Counted from the first letter of the stretch, positions 10,529 to 21,789 are shown. The stretch: DNA of 64,000 nt from Serpula lacrymans var. lacrymans S7.9 (GCF_000218685.1 NW_006763290.1:2475855-2539854); one strand, 5' to 3'. Notes: a model not told the origin generated them from the sequence alone. Made by a program: numbers and translations.

Positions 10529-11430
10529 TAGTGACTCCAAAAACCGTTGCAATGTTTGAGCTAAATGTGGTGCATGAAGTGCACCGCCAACAAGTGTGGG
10601 AATCTCGCTCAGCTCTGGTGGTGTCGACAGACGTACTTGGTCTTGGCTACAAAATGGTTCCTGGGTCATGTGATTTGGCCCAGTGACTGTGAAGATATGT
10701 CCATTTCAAAACAGTAATATCATTGCAACAGTTATTTCACTTTAGGTATCAAGGGAGATATCTAGGGAATATCAGTACTTGGTATAGCCTCTTTTTGCCT
10801 TGAGCACTGCCTGAATCCTCATAGGCATGCTTTCAATTAAGTTGTGACACTCTGCAACTGCTAACTTCTCCCACTCCACTTGAATCCTCTTCCACAACTC
10901 CTCCATCCCATTAGGAGGGTGTTTATACTCTGCAAGCTTCCTCTTGAGACAACCCCACCCATGTTCAATAGAATTAAGGTCAGGAGACTGTGCAGGCCAC
11001 ACCATAGTTCTAAACTCCTCCTCATCTAGCCACTCCTTGACCTTTTTGCAGGTATGCTCGGGGTCATTGTCTTGCTGAGAGGGATTTTGATTGAGAATAA
11101 AGAAGCATGTGAACTTTTTTAAACTCACATACAATGTTTATATCTGTATTTTTGATTTTTAGGACCAAAAAAAAGCAAATATTCTATGATATTACTGTGA
11201 TCTCTGCTTCCAACTCAAAAGTGAAAAAACTGTTGCAATGGTATTACTGTTTTGAAATGGACATATATTCACACCACTGGGCCAAATCACATGACCCAAG
11301 AACTGTTTTGTAGCCAAGACCAAGTACTTTTGTCAACCCCATTGGAGCTGAGCAAAATTCCCATGCCTGTTGGTGGTGCACTTTGCACACCGTGTTTAGG
11401 CCAAATATTGCAACGGTTTTAGAGTCACTG
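10529..11430 (-). mobile_element. Tc1-like element, internal-deletion derivative with long TIRs
   Basis: This 902-bp element is flanked by TA (10527-10528 and 11431-11432). The ends are TAGTGACTCCAAAAACCG (first base mutated from C) and the complement ending GGTTTTAGAGTCACTG. The inverted repeats are unusually long, about 200 bp, extending through a shared segment around aaacagtaatatcattgcaa. It contains only the C-terminal part of the transposase (10772-11134). The transposase 5' leader is joined directly to the C-terminal part, so the HTH and most of the catalytic core are deleted. It is therefore non-autonomous. Related to the fuller copy at 14701-16665. Confidence 0.9.
10772..11134 (-). 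pseudogene. Tc1 transposase C-terminal fragment
   Basis: This is a 120-codon open frame. It contains QQDNDPEHTCKKVKEWL (second catalytic Asp region), WPAQSPDLNSIEHGWGCLK (the DDE_3 signature ending in the catalytic acidic residue) and a C-terminal MRIQAVLKAKRGYTKY. The first 20 or so residues are a fusion with former leader sequence created by an internal deletion. The frame is open but lacks the DNA-binding domain and the first Asp, so it could not transpose. Confidence 0.85.
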
Positions 11431-11454
11431 TATGTGGTCTGATTTGGCCCATCT

Positions 11455-11800
11455 ATTTTTGAATTTTACTGCCCCCTTTTGGCTGTAATCAAAGAATTCT
11501 GATTGTGTTACATTAATATCTATACACCATTACATGCTGTGCATAACAATATCTGAATGAGGTGAAAACATAAGCAGCTATGATATAAGTGGTTTCTATT
11601 TCACAATTATATACATATGGACCCCTAACACCTGTTATATGTGATATTACTGGGATGTCCCAGTGTATTTGTATTTGGGCTTTTGTCACTGGGATTGTCC
11701 CAAATATGGGATATCACTTGGATTTCAGGGCTATTAGCTATATAGCAATATAAAAGATATTACAGCTAGTAGCCAGGGACTGGGGGGTGACTGAAGTGGA
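11455..11800 (+). repeat. Unclassified dispersed repeat R, copy 1
   Basis: It matches 26478-26790 in the same orientation. Shared blocks include atttttgaattttac, a run around ggacccct-acacctgttat, gggatgtccca-type motifs, and gatattacagctagtagcca followed by ggggtgactgaagtgg. No coding potential or terminal structure is visible. The Tc1 derivative ends 24 bp to its left. Confidence 0.6.
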
Positions 11801-11930
11801 TGTATAGTCAAAAAGATTTTCTTCAAGAACAACTTTTAACACTGAGGTCCACATGTAAATGGTAATTCCACTTAACCCTGTGGTCTGGGTTTGCATAGTG
11901 TGCATGAGAGTGATGAGAGCGAGTCCTAGT

Positions 11931-12275
11931 GTGACAATGCCCCAAAATTGTTATACTTTGGTGCACACAGCAAGGCACTCAAAAGAAGTAGTGATGGTAA
12001 AAGTGGGTTGGTAGACTCAAAAGTAGGAGCTAGTTGATTGATGGTATTCAACGGGAGGACTCACTGAGGAGTTTCCAAGAATTGCAAGGGTATGTATACT
12101 AATAAGTAAAGTGTCTGATGTCATAGCATGTCACCTGTCATGTATCAAGTCTAGACACCAGTCAGGTGATGTGTTATGTGATCAGTCACATGACTTTTAA
12201 AAGTCAAAGTCCAAAATAAAAGAAAAAACAAAGGAAAATAACAATGGAAGTAAATGCCAAAAATACTGTTGCAAT
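11931..12275 (+). repeat. LTR fragment, family Z2
   Basis: It begins TGTGACAATGCCCC and carries Z2 landmarks: ttatactttggtgcacac, ggaggactcactgaggag, gtctagacaccagtcagg and a terminal agtaaatgcc...ctgttgcaa. The same landmarks recur at 48991-51855. It is degenerate, and no target duplication was identified. Confidence 0.6.
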
Positions 12276-13190
12276 GATCACCATGATCGACCATCTGCCA
12301 TCCACACCAAAAGTCACTTGCAACAATATTACAATGTTTGCAACAGATCAAATGAGCTGCAAACTTCAGTATTTTGCTGTTGACATGGCTTGCATGGCTA
12401 TTTGTGCAGCCACCACCTGTGTAAATGCTACTTTCTTGATTAGCAGTGGTTTGGTTGCTGGAATTAGATATTTCAGGCTTACCTACAATGGTTTTTTTTT
12501 GTCATCCTGGCAATTTCAAAATCTTATCAACTGTAAGTGACATATATTTTCAGCAAGGTTACTATACTAATAACTACCCTAGTGTACTACTAGAAATAAA
12601 AAGGTAAGTTGTTTATGTGGCCCATATCTACTGTTTCAATAATTTCCTTATACCAGACTGACAGGCTGGCTGGCTTGCACATGGTTGCTATCAGTGTCTT
12701 CAATAATATTGAAATAACCAATATAATATTACCATCAAGAAAAACCACTGCTGCTGCTGTAGCCTCCAGGATTCATGCTGCTGTTGATTCAGTAGTACCG
12801 GGCACAATGAAGCAATGAAATAATGAGGAGAAGGGAAGGTAGTGTACATATATATAACAGCTACATTTACATACAAGAGAATTACAATGCCAGTACAAAA
12901 ATATTTGTTGAGGACTTTTCATTGGTAAGTCACATCACAACCCACTGACTGCATATTGTGAAAATTAAATGGATGTCAGTTCCAATCAGTTTCTCAAGTT
13001 CTGCAGGGAATGCTACAGTATATTTTTCTTTTTTCAGTTATAGACCTTTTTCTCATACATTTTGGCACATCTAAGAGGCAGGCACCATACAGTACATTAT
13101 TTTGATGAAGGCATATTCACATTTCAGGTTCTTACATTTGCTACTACATATGTTACTGTTTCATTCCATTTTATTTTCCTCACTCTAGAT
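12276..13190. other. No recognisable gene; probable 5' part of a pogo relic
   Basis: Short open stretches exist (for example 12244-12540 and 12609-12818, the latter with an Ala-rich run), but they match no family I recognise. Position suggests decayed 5' sequence of the pogo-type element that becomes readable from about 13320. Confidence 0.3.
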
Positions 13191-13194
13191 TGAA

Positions 13195-14590
13195 AATACG
13201 CTATACAAAATTCATCGCAAAATGCTATCAACAGCTTCAAAAACCCTCAAGGAACATGTTTTCAGCCTCCTACAATGACCATGTAGTTACTATAAATGGG
13301 TCAAGTAATTGCATGCAATGCAGATGGGAGCGAGAAGTTTGAGCCCATTTACATTGGGAAGTCAAGAAGGCCATACTGCTTTAAAAAGCAATCACCAGAG
13401 CAGCTTGGGATTTATTACCGGAATAATAAGAAGGCCTGGATGACTACTGCACTGTTTGAAGAGTAAGACATGCCCACATTTAGTGTCATGAGAGTGCTAA
13501 TTGCAGTATACAGATGGATGAAGCATTTTGATGGAGGTTTTCAAAGCAAATATGACTTTGTTTGTGCAGCCATGTGATGCAGGCATCATCCGCTGCTTCA
13601 AGGCTGGATATAGGAAGACTTACTGCACAAAAGAACTTGACCTTGATGAAGCTGGCGAGAGGGACATTTATTCAATCAATTTACTTGCAGGTATTTTGAT
13701 GGCAAAGGCTGCTTGGGAAGCAGTTACATCGACTACTATCCATCACTGCTGGGATTACAGTCAAATTCAACCGTATGTCAAGATCTGATTTTAATTGCTC
13801 TCGTTTTCAAGTTTTAACTTTTCTTTGCACAGAAATCCCTCCATTCCAACAACTATCCCATACAATAATGTACAAGCACACGCAAATCCTATTGCGTGGG
13901 GTGTTATGCGAGAATTTGCAGTCAGTGACTCTATGACATTACCAATTGCTAAAGTTTGCATCAAACAGGCCTTATCTGGGCGATATACAGATAGAGACTG
14001 GAGGCCAGCATTGAACAATGTTATGGATGCTGAAGGTGACACAGAAGCTGTGATTGCCGCAGTTCAAAGTCTTGCAAATGCAGCTGCCAGTCAAACAGGC
14101 CTCAAGATACAAATACCTGCACTTCCAAAACTGCTGCTGCAGCTCAGTAATATTAAAGATCAGCTAGAAAATGCAATTGGGGAACTCAAATCTTGAAACC
14201 GCATCTTTGGCAAGCCTCTGACAGTCAATGAATTCGTCAATCCAGCTGCAGAGAGGTTGATTGATGAAGAGTTTGCACTTGATGATAGAGAGATTGTTGC
14301 TGAGGTTGAGGTCTGAGGGTCAATGGCTAGTGAAGAGGACATGATTAGTGTGGAGCCGGACAATGAAGACAAAACACCATCACAATCATGGACTCGCGCC
14401 AAGATCATGAGCCTGTGGCAGGATCTTGAACAAGGCTATATCCAACAGGCAGGTTGGGGGGGATTGCTGGACTTGATGGGGCAGCTTTGTCACTATAGAG
14501 TAGGAGAGGACTTGTTGAGTCCTTTCCCATACATTGCTCTAGTATATGTACTACAATACATGAGGTATTATACAGTTGGTAAATAAAGTT
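13195..14590 (+). pseudogene. Pogo/Fot1-type (DDE_1, CENP-B-like) transposase relic
   Basis: Readable blocks in order: DGSEKFEPIYIGKSRRPYCF and LGIYYRNNKKAWMTTALFEE (13322-13464), an intron-like gap, then TLFVQPCDAGIIRCFKAGYR and DEAGERDIYSIN (13550-13785), typical of the region around the last catalytic Asp. A second intron (about 13772-13831) and a long C-terminal tail follow (DWRPALNNVMDAEGD, ESLANA-like helix, NRIFGKPLTVNEFVNPAAE). The segment between the blocks, which should carry the second catalytic Asp, is missing, and stops occur near 14196 and 14316. The element is dead. Family assignment comes from the QPCDAGII motif and the tail. Confidence 0.8.
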
Positions 14591-14959
14591 TAAAGTCCAA
14601 TATCCAGCATGTGACCAGCCACATGGTGAGTCTAGACACTGGTCAGGTGATGCATAACATGATTGGCGTTGTGACTATGAAAAGTCTGAAAAGTAAAGTA
14701 CAGTGACTCCAAAAACCCTTTCCATGTCGACTCTGGGTGTCATTCATGAAGCATACCATCAAACAGCTAGAGTATTACATTTAGCTTTGGTGGAGTTATA
14801 GATAATACAATAATACATACTCTTGGCTATTAAATTGCCCCATAGGTTATGTGATTTGGTTCACATGCTATGGAGATATGGTTGATTTAAAACAGCAACA
14901 CTATGGAATGGGTTTTTCACTTTTGAATTGAAAAGGGTATTTAGATATTATCAGTACTT

Positions 14960-15966
14960 TTTATAGCCTCCCTTTGCCCTAAACACTGCCTGAATCCTTC
15001 TAGGCATACTTTCAACCAATTTCTGGCACTCCTCAACTGGTATCTTTTTCTACTCCACTTAAGTCCTTTCCAACAATTCATGAATCACATTGAAGAGGTT
15101 TTCATACCCTGAAAGCTTCCTCTTGAGATGTTCAATAGGATTTAGGTCAGGGGATTGTGCAGGCCAAACCATAGTGTTGAATGCTTGTTCCTCTAGCCAG
15201 TCCTTGACCTTACTGCAGGTGTGCTTGGGGTCATTATCCTATTAAAAGATACTTTTAGAAGGATTGAGACTATAATACTCTAGGGCTTGCTGGAGCTCAT
15301 CCTTCAAAATCTGAGGGTAAATGTCCCCATCCATTCTACTATGAATCTTGGTAGAAAATCCAAAAATCTAACTACTTTCCAAATCATACAGCCCCACATC
15401 ATTAAGGAACCTCCTCCAAACTTGAGGGTTCCATCTACTGGCCTATTACTATGCCCCTTATCTGCTTATTTCCATGCCCATTTGTGTCCATCTGACCCTA
15501 TGGGATTGATTTTAGTCTCAACATATCATATTACTCTTTTCCAGTCCTCCAGAGTCCAATCCTTGTGAGCATAGGCAAAAATCCAAATGAGCTTTGTGAT
15601 GCCTAGTAGAGAGAAGGGGGTGTTTGGACTTTACCACATCCTTCATACTAGATTTCTTCAAATGAAGACAAACAGTATTGGATGAGAGGGGCTGCTTGAT
15701 GATGCTGATAAGGGCTTTGGTCACTTTAACAGATTTTCAGCTTTGTCAGAGATAATAAGATGTTGGGCATGTCAGATATTAGTAGGTGAAAGCTTGGAAG
15801 GACGACCTCTAATAGCTTTAGGCAGGGTAAAGCACTCTTTGGAGTGAAGTTTGGATATAGTAGATGGGCTAACACCAGTCTGCTTGGCAATGGCTTCACC
15901 AGAGTAGCCAGCATCAAATAATGAAAGGACAGAGCTTTTTTGAGTAAAAGGGAGGGATTTGACCAT
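14960..15966 (-). pseudogene. Tc1 transposase pseudogene
   Basis: It starts near 15966 with a Tc1 helix-turn-helix: LFDAGYSGEAIAKQTGVSPS, TISKLHSKECFTL and IRGRPSKLSPT. After a frameshift it continues with VTKALISIIKQPLSSNTV, HKDWTLEDWKRVIWSDETKI (first catalytic Asp), VDGTLKFGGGSLMMWGCM, QDNDPKHTCSKVKDWLEEQ (second Asp), WPAQSPDLNPIEH, and a C-terminus ending YKKY. All motif blocks are present but in different frames, with several stops, so it is inactive. In this copy the block that follows IEH in the sister copy is shortened. Confidence 0.88.
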
Positions 15967-16118
15967 GATGGTGGTTAAGAATCAGAAGTGTGTGAACTAT
16001 TTTAAGCTCAGACATACGATTTGTATATATATCTTTGTTTGTACTAACATATAATGGCAAATATTCAATGTTTTAACTAAGGTTCTAGTCATCAGTTCAA
16101 AAGTGAAAAAACCCTTTC

Positions 16119-16463
16119 TGTAACAACCAAGAGTTAGTTACTCTGGCGCACAACTAGAACCAACTATAGAGATGATGATGAGGGAGTGGTTACCCTTTAA
16201 GCTTCAACAAGTTAGTTGTGAGGATACATATGTACTATATAGTTGATGAAGGCAGTGGCTGATGATGTCAGAGGGCACAGCCCGTGTGACCAGCTCCACT
16301 GCGTGAGAGACTTGTATCTAAAATAGAAAAAAAGGCAGTGCAGCACGAGAAAGTGGAGTTTGAACAAAGGGAAAGTGCCGCATGGCTCGGAGTGTGAAAA
16401 CTATAGTAAAAGGTTAAAGAGGAGTATGAAAAATAAAAGGTCCAAAAATATGTTATTGTAACA
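16119..16463 (+). repeat. Solo LTR, family Z, with 5-bp TSD
   Basis: It starts TGTAACAACCAAGAGTTAG and ends GTTATTGTAACA (345 bp). CTTTC flanks both sides (16114-16118 and 16464-16468). It sits in the right inverted repeat of the Tc1 element, so it is the youngest insertion at this site. Strand is given for the arbitrary TGTAACAACC orientation. Confidence 0.93.
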
Positions 16464-16849
16464 CTTTCCATGGTGTTTCTGTTTTGAATCAACCATATCT
16501 CCATAGCATGTGAACCAAATCACATGACCTATGGGACAATTTTATAGCCAAGAGTATGTATTATTTATAATTACACCAAAGCTAAATGTAATACTCAAGC
16601 TGTTTGATGGTATGCTTCATGAATGACACCCAGAGTCGACATGGAAAGGGTTTTTGGAGTCACTGTAAAATCAATAGTCTCGTGATTAGTCACATCACTT
16701 AGAAAATGAAAAGTAAAAGTACAGAAAATGTAAAATGTAAAATGTAAAATAGGTACTGGGGTGCCTATTGTAACAATAGTAGAGGAATTGGCATTGTTGG
16801 GTAAAGATTTTGGCTGCTAAAAGTTATACTAAGCATATCTGGAGCCTGC

Positions 16850-17660
16850 CTGAGCTTTATTTTTGTGCTTGAAGCAATTCTGAACACCCTCTACCGCCTT
16901 TTTGCAACTAGCAATATATTTATGGCATTTATCCTGGGTATAACTAAGTAAACCACAGAAATCACATTAAACACGAGTAAAGGTGGTGGATTGATTGCAA
17001 TGATAGCAGTTAGGATGAGTGCAGGCACTATTGACAGTGATAGGCAAAAAATGCAAGACAAAATCAATTTTAGCACAATGACAACAATTGATCTCTTCAG
17101 CATGGAAAGCATTCCTAAGCTGGGTTTTATCTAAAGTGCACAGAAGCAGTAAAAACAAAGTGAAGTGGACATACTGATCAGCAAGCACCCTAATTATGGC
17201 TATGCATGTCAGCCCATTGTCCAATTTAGCTAATGTGAAGCCAGTAGGATGGAGATTTTGAATCAGATGCTGTGTTCGTCAATTCTGGTCTTAAAACTGC
17301 ATGGATTCATCCTCCTCTGATGGAGAAGAAGTTGTCATAGGCATTGAATCTTGTCCCAGGCTTTTTAATAATGTGCACAGCGGCTGGTTTTTCCCAGATC
17401 TTGACAGGATCATGAATAATGCCATCAAAATAGATACACTGCTCTTTGGTGACATTAAATTATAATGCACCAGCAGCCTTTTCAGCTCTCAACTCTCATA
17501 TTTCTTGTGCTTCAAAGTCAGTCACAGGGCGCTATTCAGCACCAGAGACAAGCCTCCACAGTCCCTTGGTCATCAAGCAAATTTGCATTTCACCATTCCA
17601 CTGAGAGTAATTAGTGCCAGATAAGGAATTGAACTTGGGATTAGAGTCAGACATGATGGA
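16850..17660 (-). pseudogene. Ty1/copia gag relic
   Basis: Reading down from 17655 on the minus strand: MSDSNPKFNSLSGTNYSQWN then GEMQICLMTKGLWRLVSG, which is the usual N-terminus of copia Gag. This is followed by segments around KEQCIYFDG and KIWEKPAAVH, and a CCHC-like region near 16900-17000 (CDFCGLLSYTQDKCHKY). Many stops interrupt it. No pol remains are attached. Confidence 0.75.
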
Positions 17661-17974
17661 TGCTGTATAAGACAATAGAGTAAAGATAAATAATGTGGGA
17701 GACAACTATAGGCAAAGAAACTGTGGAAAAAACAATAAACAACAGTAGAAGGCGAGCAGATACAATGCTGAGGCAGTAGATTGGGGATATGGAAAGGGTC
17801 CAAAAGCACAAGGTTTGGTCCAAATAGGGTCCAAATTATGTCCAAAATGTGATCCAGGAGAGTGCTAATGCTTTCTAGTGCCGCTACAGGGTTACACCTT
17901 TGTTCCCCTTTTAATACTACACCAATATTAACAGAGAGATCACCTCAAGACAGTGTTGGTTAATAGGGCTTGTA
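17661..17974. other. No recognisable gene
   Basis: This is leader/LTR-like sequence upstream of the minus-strand copia gag. I cannot delimit an LTR here. Confidence 0.3.
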
Positions 17975-18111
17975 TATGAGTCAACAAAGTGGGTCTAGAC
18001 ATTGATCAGGTGATGTGTCACAAGATCAATCATGTGAAGCAGTTATATAACTTGAAAAATAAAAAGTAAAAGTAAAGCGTAAAAGTAGGTGCTGGTGTGT
18101 CTATTGTAACA
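17975..18111 (+). repeat. Truncated LTR, family Z2 (right end)
   Basis: It contains gtctagacattgatcagg and ends ggtgctggtgtgtctattgtaaca, matching the ends at 16775 and 48717. The left part is missing. Confidence 0.7.
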
Positions 18112-18638
18112 CCATGTATTGCATGATGCAATTATTGAAAGTTGGATCATCTAAGCTCATCACACCAATAGGCAAAAACAAGTGGAGGACATTCTGACAG
18201 AAAAAACTCTAGTGTACTTATTAACAGAGAATCCAGCCCTCCCAAAGTACACCGGCCCCTTTGAAATACTGGAAAGTCACAAAATATTGATGCTACTGGT
18301 AGGACTTTGTGAAATAATACTGACTCCAGCGGTCATCTTGCCTGGCCTCCCAAAGCACACAACCGGTTATCTAAAATGAAGGGGACAGTGGTCCCAAATA
18401 CTGCCTGCAAGCCATATTGCATCAATTATTTCACTTAGTTTTGCTCACATGGTTTTTGTGGCAACACAGGAGCAGCAACAGGAGCAGCAGTATAGTAGTA
18501 GTGAATGCAGTGAAAATCATAGCCACACTGAAAAACTCTCATGCTTATAAGAACATTCAACAATTGTAGTGAAAATTGTGGCCATATTGAAAATTCTCAC
18601 ACTTAATTGTTTTTACTATGATATAGTGGATACCAAAA
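18112..18638. other. No recognisable gene; upstream Helitron debris likely
   Basis: A 65-codon open stretch (18182-18379) has a short LPKYTGPFEILES-like segment reminiscent of gypsy integrase tails, but it is too short to call. An 18-20 bp string (gcttataagaacattcaa) recurs at about 20250, on the other side of the helicase relic. Confidence 0.3.
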
Positions 18639-18958
18639 TATTAAGAACAAAGCTTGAAGGAAGTGTCTAGCCACTTGCTGAGAGCAATCAGGGACTGAAA
18701 CTAGAGTCCAATGTGAGTAACTATATTATTAGAGAGTATGACAGGTATACAGTATCTAGAGTCCAATGTGAGTAACTAGAGAATAGGAAGCATTGGACTC
18801 TGCAGTACTGTCCGAAGTTTTGTAAACAAAGGTAAACAAAGCAGCCACAAAGGCGAAATAATAGAGAACACAATCAATAATGAATGATAGAAGAATAGAT
18901 AGAGAAAGGAATGAAAGTACATAGGTAGCACAAAGGTGCAGAATCACCAAAACTAACA
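18639..18958 (-). repeat. Solo LTR, family Y (copy 1), TSD CAAAA
   Basis: The 320-bp unit ends TATTAAGAACAAAGC on the left and CAAAACTAACA on the right. CAAAA lies at 18634-18638 and 18959-18963. It is the reverse complement of the copy at 30702-31022. It interrupts the 5' side of the Helitron helicase relic. An internal direct repeat (agtccaatgtgagtaact) occurs twice, as in the other copies. Confidence 0.93.
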
Positions 18959-18963
18959 CAAAA

Positions 18964-20060
18964 CTCACGCCTGTGGCACAATGTCACATAACTCAACCAA
19001 ACAAAGCTCTTGAAGCACTGATGCAACACCATCATGGAATTGAAGCATTGGATCATACATTGCGGGATATTTTGGATAATCAGCTTCCATTTAGAGGTAT
19101 TACAATGGTCTTTGAAGGGGACTCCCGCCAAACAACACTTGTTGTTCCAAGAAGGTCAAGGCAACATATTATTTCTGCCTCTCTTAGAAAGTCACAACTG
19201 TGGACAAATATCCATGTCTGCTATCTCACACAGAACATGCACCTGGACTGTACTCCAGAAAGTGAAGCCTTTGCTAGCTGGCTCCTGGATGTTGGTGGTG
19301 GTTGTGGAATTGCAGGAGATAGAACTATTGAGCTCCCCACCAACATGCTTATGCCAGAAAACACCATAGACTTATTAGGCGACACTACCTATCCTAGAAT
19401 TTCAAATGGAGACCAAGATGACCATCATTTCCTCCACCGCATCATCCTCTCCGCAAAAAATGATGCTGTTAGTGACCTTAATTCAGCAATCCTCACAAAA
19501 TTCCCTGGAGAAGAGTTTGTAGCTCTGTCAATTGATAAAGTGGTTGGAAAGGGGTATGAACATTATCCTATGTCATTCTTGAACTCCTTGCAAGTATCTG
19601 GCCTTCCTGAAGTGCACCTCCAAGTTAAAGTTAGATGTCCACTTATGCTCCTCCGCAATGTTGATCCCCTAAATGGACTCTGTAATGGAACACGCATGAT
19701 TTTGATAGAGATGAAGAGAAGAGTATTGAAGTGCCGTGCTTTGGGAGGAAAACATGCAGGAAAGATAGCTTTTATTCCATGCCTTACATTAACTATCACT
19801 TTGTCATTTCCCTGCCCGTGTTGCCTTTGCCATGACCATTAACAAATCTCAAGGTCAATCAGTGACACAGGTTGGGCTGGATTTACATGTTCCAGTGTTT
19901 TCACATGGGCAATTTTATGTTGCATTGTCTCACTGCACTTCAGGAGAGAGAATTAAAGTGCTATTTTTGCATGGTTGAGATGGCAGACGCACTGTCAATG
20001 TAGTGTATCCTAAAATTCTGACTGGCTTTATCCGTGACTGGCAAGTAAATCGTTCCCAAA
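18964..20060 (+). pseudogene. Helitron Pif1-like helicase C-terminal relic
   Basis: Recognisable segments in order: ITMVFEGDSRQTTLVVPRRS (helicase motif around GGDF-Q in intact copies), SASLRKSQLW, FASWLLDVGGG, IILSAKNDAVSDLNSAIL, GLPEVHLQVKVRCPLMLLRN and GLCNGTRMI. After a frameshift near 19800 comes the RecD-like C-terminal block [34 protein letters not shown]. These are typical of the Pif1-family helicase fused to Rep in Helitrons. No Rep domain, Walker A region or terminal hairpin was found, so this is a truncated, frameshifted fragment. A host PIF1 gene is unlikely because of the damage and repeat context. Confidence 0.85.
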
Positions 20061-20748
20061 TTCTTACATTTTTTACTAGAGTGTTTTGTTATCAGATCAT
20101 ATTATTATCCTTTACCATTTCTGGAGTCTCTTTTTTTATTTCTCATCAATTTATCAAAATAATACCACAGATTTCTTATATTACAATATGTGTTGATGTT
20201 GTAAATCATCTGCTTGAATTCAGTATACTGTGCACAAGTTTAGGGCATGCTTATAAGAACATTCAATGACAGAACAGCAAGCCAAACATGCATTGTAGGA
20301 TTCAAAGACTTAATATACTTTACAGGCAACACGACTCCACTGACTTAACATTTTGATCACTTAACAGTGATTATTATTATTATTTTCATATAGCAAAAAC
20401 ATCGCACCACAGTAGCAGAGCCACGGGTTGGACCTCATTTCTCAGTATAGCTCAATATGGCTCAAGCCTGAAACCCAATTGGAAATGACAAAATATATGC
20501 CAAATTAGATAGAATCCTGTGGAATCAGACCATTTACATTGAATCTAATCTAATCATAAAAATTTCTCACGGTTTTAGGATGCAACTTGAATCAACAGAG
20601 TGTTGAAATTGGGTGTGATCTTGTGCATTTGTACACAAAGCAATGTACTACAGTGCCGCACATTCATGCACACATGCACCACTGTGCAATGCAATCATGC
20701 ATGCACTACTGGATTCATGTGACCTCACATAGCCACCTGACCACAGGG
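20061..20748. other. No recognisable gene
   Basis: AT-rich sequence with a short ATT repeat near 20370 and a run of gcatgca-type strings near 20660-20710. I can support no gene or terminal structure. Confidence 0.3.
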
Positions 20749-20912
20749 AGTGCATAAAAACAAAGTAGACCAGCCGGGGATTAAGCCCAGGACCTCTGCC
20801 TATATATGGTGGTGCTCTAACCAACTGAGCTACCAGCCCTTTGTACTAATGTCAACTCGTGATGTATGTTATCTAACAAGGCTAACAGGCTTTGACCTTG
20901 ACTATTCCAACA
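20749..20912 (-). mobile_element. tRNA-derived SINE, copy 2
   Basis: This is the better-preserved copy. The minus strand reads GGGCTGGTAGCTCAGTTGG as a tRNA-like 5' half with box A, then a poor anticodon stem around accaccatatatagg, then box B GGGCTTAATCCCC and an acceptor remnant. The acceptor arms pair only with several G-U pairs and the anticodon stem has mismatches, so it is a SINE head rather than a tRNA gene. It shares the flanking tract ggctttgaccttgac with copy 1. Confidence 0.7.
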
Positions 20913-21789
20913 TTCACTGCTTGCATAATCACGTGCCCATATATTTGGTCACATTTTCCACCATTTTTGATTCCATCCTTCCTTTGTTCTGTACCACCAT
21001 CTCGACCACAATCTTTACTAACTTTGGTATTTCCCATGTATTGGACAGGTCTGTACTCACTTAACAAGGGATTTGGATGGATAGTGCAAATCTGTGAGGA
21101 GCAACACGGCTAACTTAAAGTGAACACCAAGGTAAGTAAATATTTTTCAGATGTCCTTTCATTACCGCTAACATATTGTTTGTGCTACTACAAGTGGCCA
21201 CAGGAAAGTCAAAGACTCGAGGCCAAATCAATAGCCCTTCCTTTTGAAGCGCATTTAATGAGGTAGGCTTTTGTTTATGGCCTCTTTTTAACTGATACTT
21301 CAAACAGAAGGTCACCTCTGAGGCTGCAATGTGCGTACACAATTATTTTTGAGGCATTGTGTCTAACTATCTACCTAGAAACTTCCAGCTAAGGCTTTCA
21401 AAGTGAAATAGCAGTGCCAAAAGGGCCATTTTGGTGGATTGATGAGGGCAATTTTTGCAGGGAGCCGGATAGCTTATATGTATATGTTGTGTCCCCCCCT
21501 CTCATTTGCTTTCATTGCTACATATTGTTCATATTTGCTACCATTTGTTTTAATTCAATTTGATTTGCTGTGATTCAAATATTCTGTATATTTGTGAAGC
21601 AGATTATAAAGAGCCATCTAACTAAATTGAATGATTTCTGTACTACTGCTTGTGGTTAGATATGAACCTTTAACATTCAAAAAAAATCTAATTAAAACGG
21701 TAAAGTTAGGGCTTGTGTCTAATCACATCAAATATCCAACGAAATTTGATGTGATTCAGTATATATTTTGTCGTTTCCGACTGGGCATG
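20913..21789. other. No recognisable gene
   Basis: AT-rich sequence with no coding family or repeat that I can recognise. Confidence 0.3.

Larger units (their letters stand above)
14701..16665 (-). mobile_element. Tc1-like element with about 200-bp TIRs, split by a solo LTR
   Basis: The ends are CAGTGACTCCAAAAACCC and GGGTTTTTGGAGTCACTG, with TA on both sides (14699-14700, 16666-16667). The inverted repeats extend at least from 14701 to about 14935 and mirror about 16445-16665 once the inserted Z LTR is set aside. The transposase lies on the minus strand (14960-15966). The Z LTR at 16119-16463 sits inside the right TIR with a CTTTC duplication. The order of events is therefore Z2 LTR, then Tc1, then Z LTR. 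Confidence 0.92.
14603..16775 (+). repeat. Z2 LTR fragment split by a Tc1 element
   Basis: The left part (14603-14700) contains gtctagacactggtcagg and aaaagtctgaaaagtaaag. The right part (16666-16775) ends ggtactggggtgcctattgtaaca, the usual Z2 end. A Tc1 element occupies 14701-16665 with a TA duplication, so the LTR is older than that insertion. The right part includes a small tandem repeat of tgtaaaa near 16727-16750. Confidence 0.75.

Noticed and set aside
12244..12540. Novel Cys/Ala-rich small protein
   Set aside because: It overlaps the end of a Z2 LTR and lies in transposon debris, with no supporting motif, homologue or promoter.
18182..18379. Gypsy integrase C-terminal fragment
   Set aside because: Only a short LPKYTGPFEILES-like string is suggestive; nothing upstream or downstream supports it.
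18964..20060. Host PIF1 DNA helicase gene
   Set aside because: The frame is shifted near 19800, the N-terminal ATPase motifs are missing and it is flanked by repeats. The sequence matches the Helitron-type helicase end.
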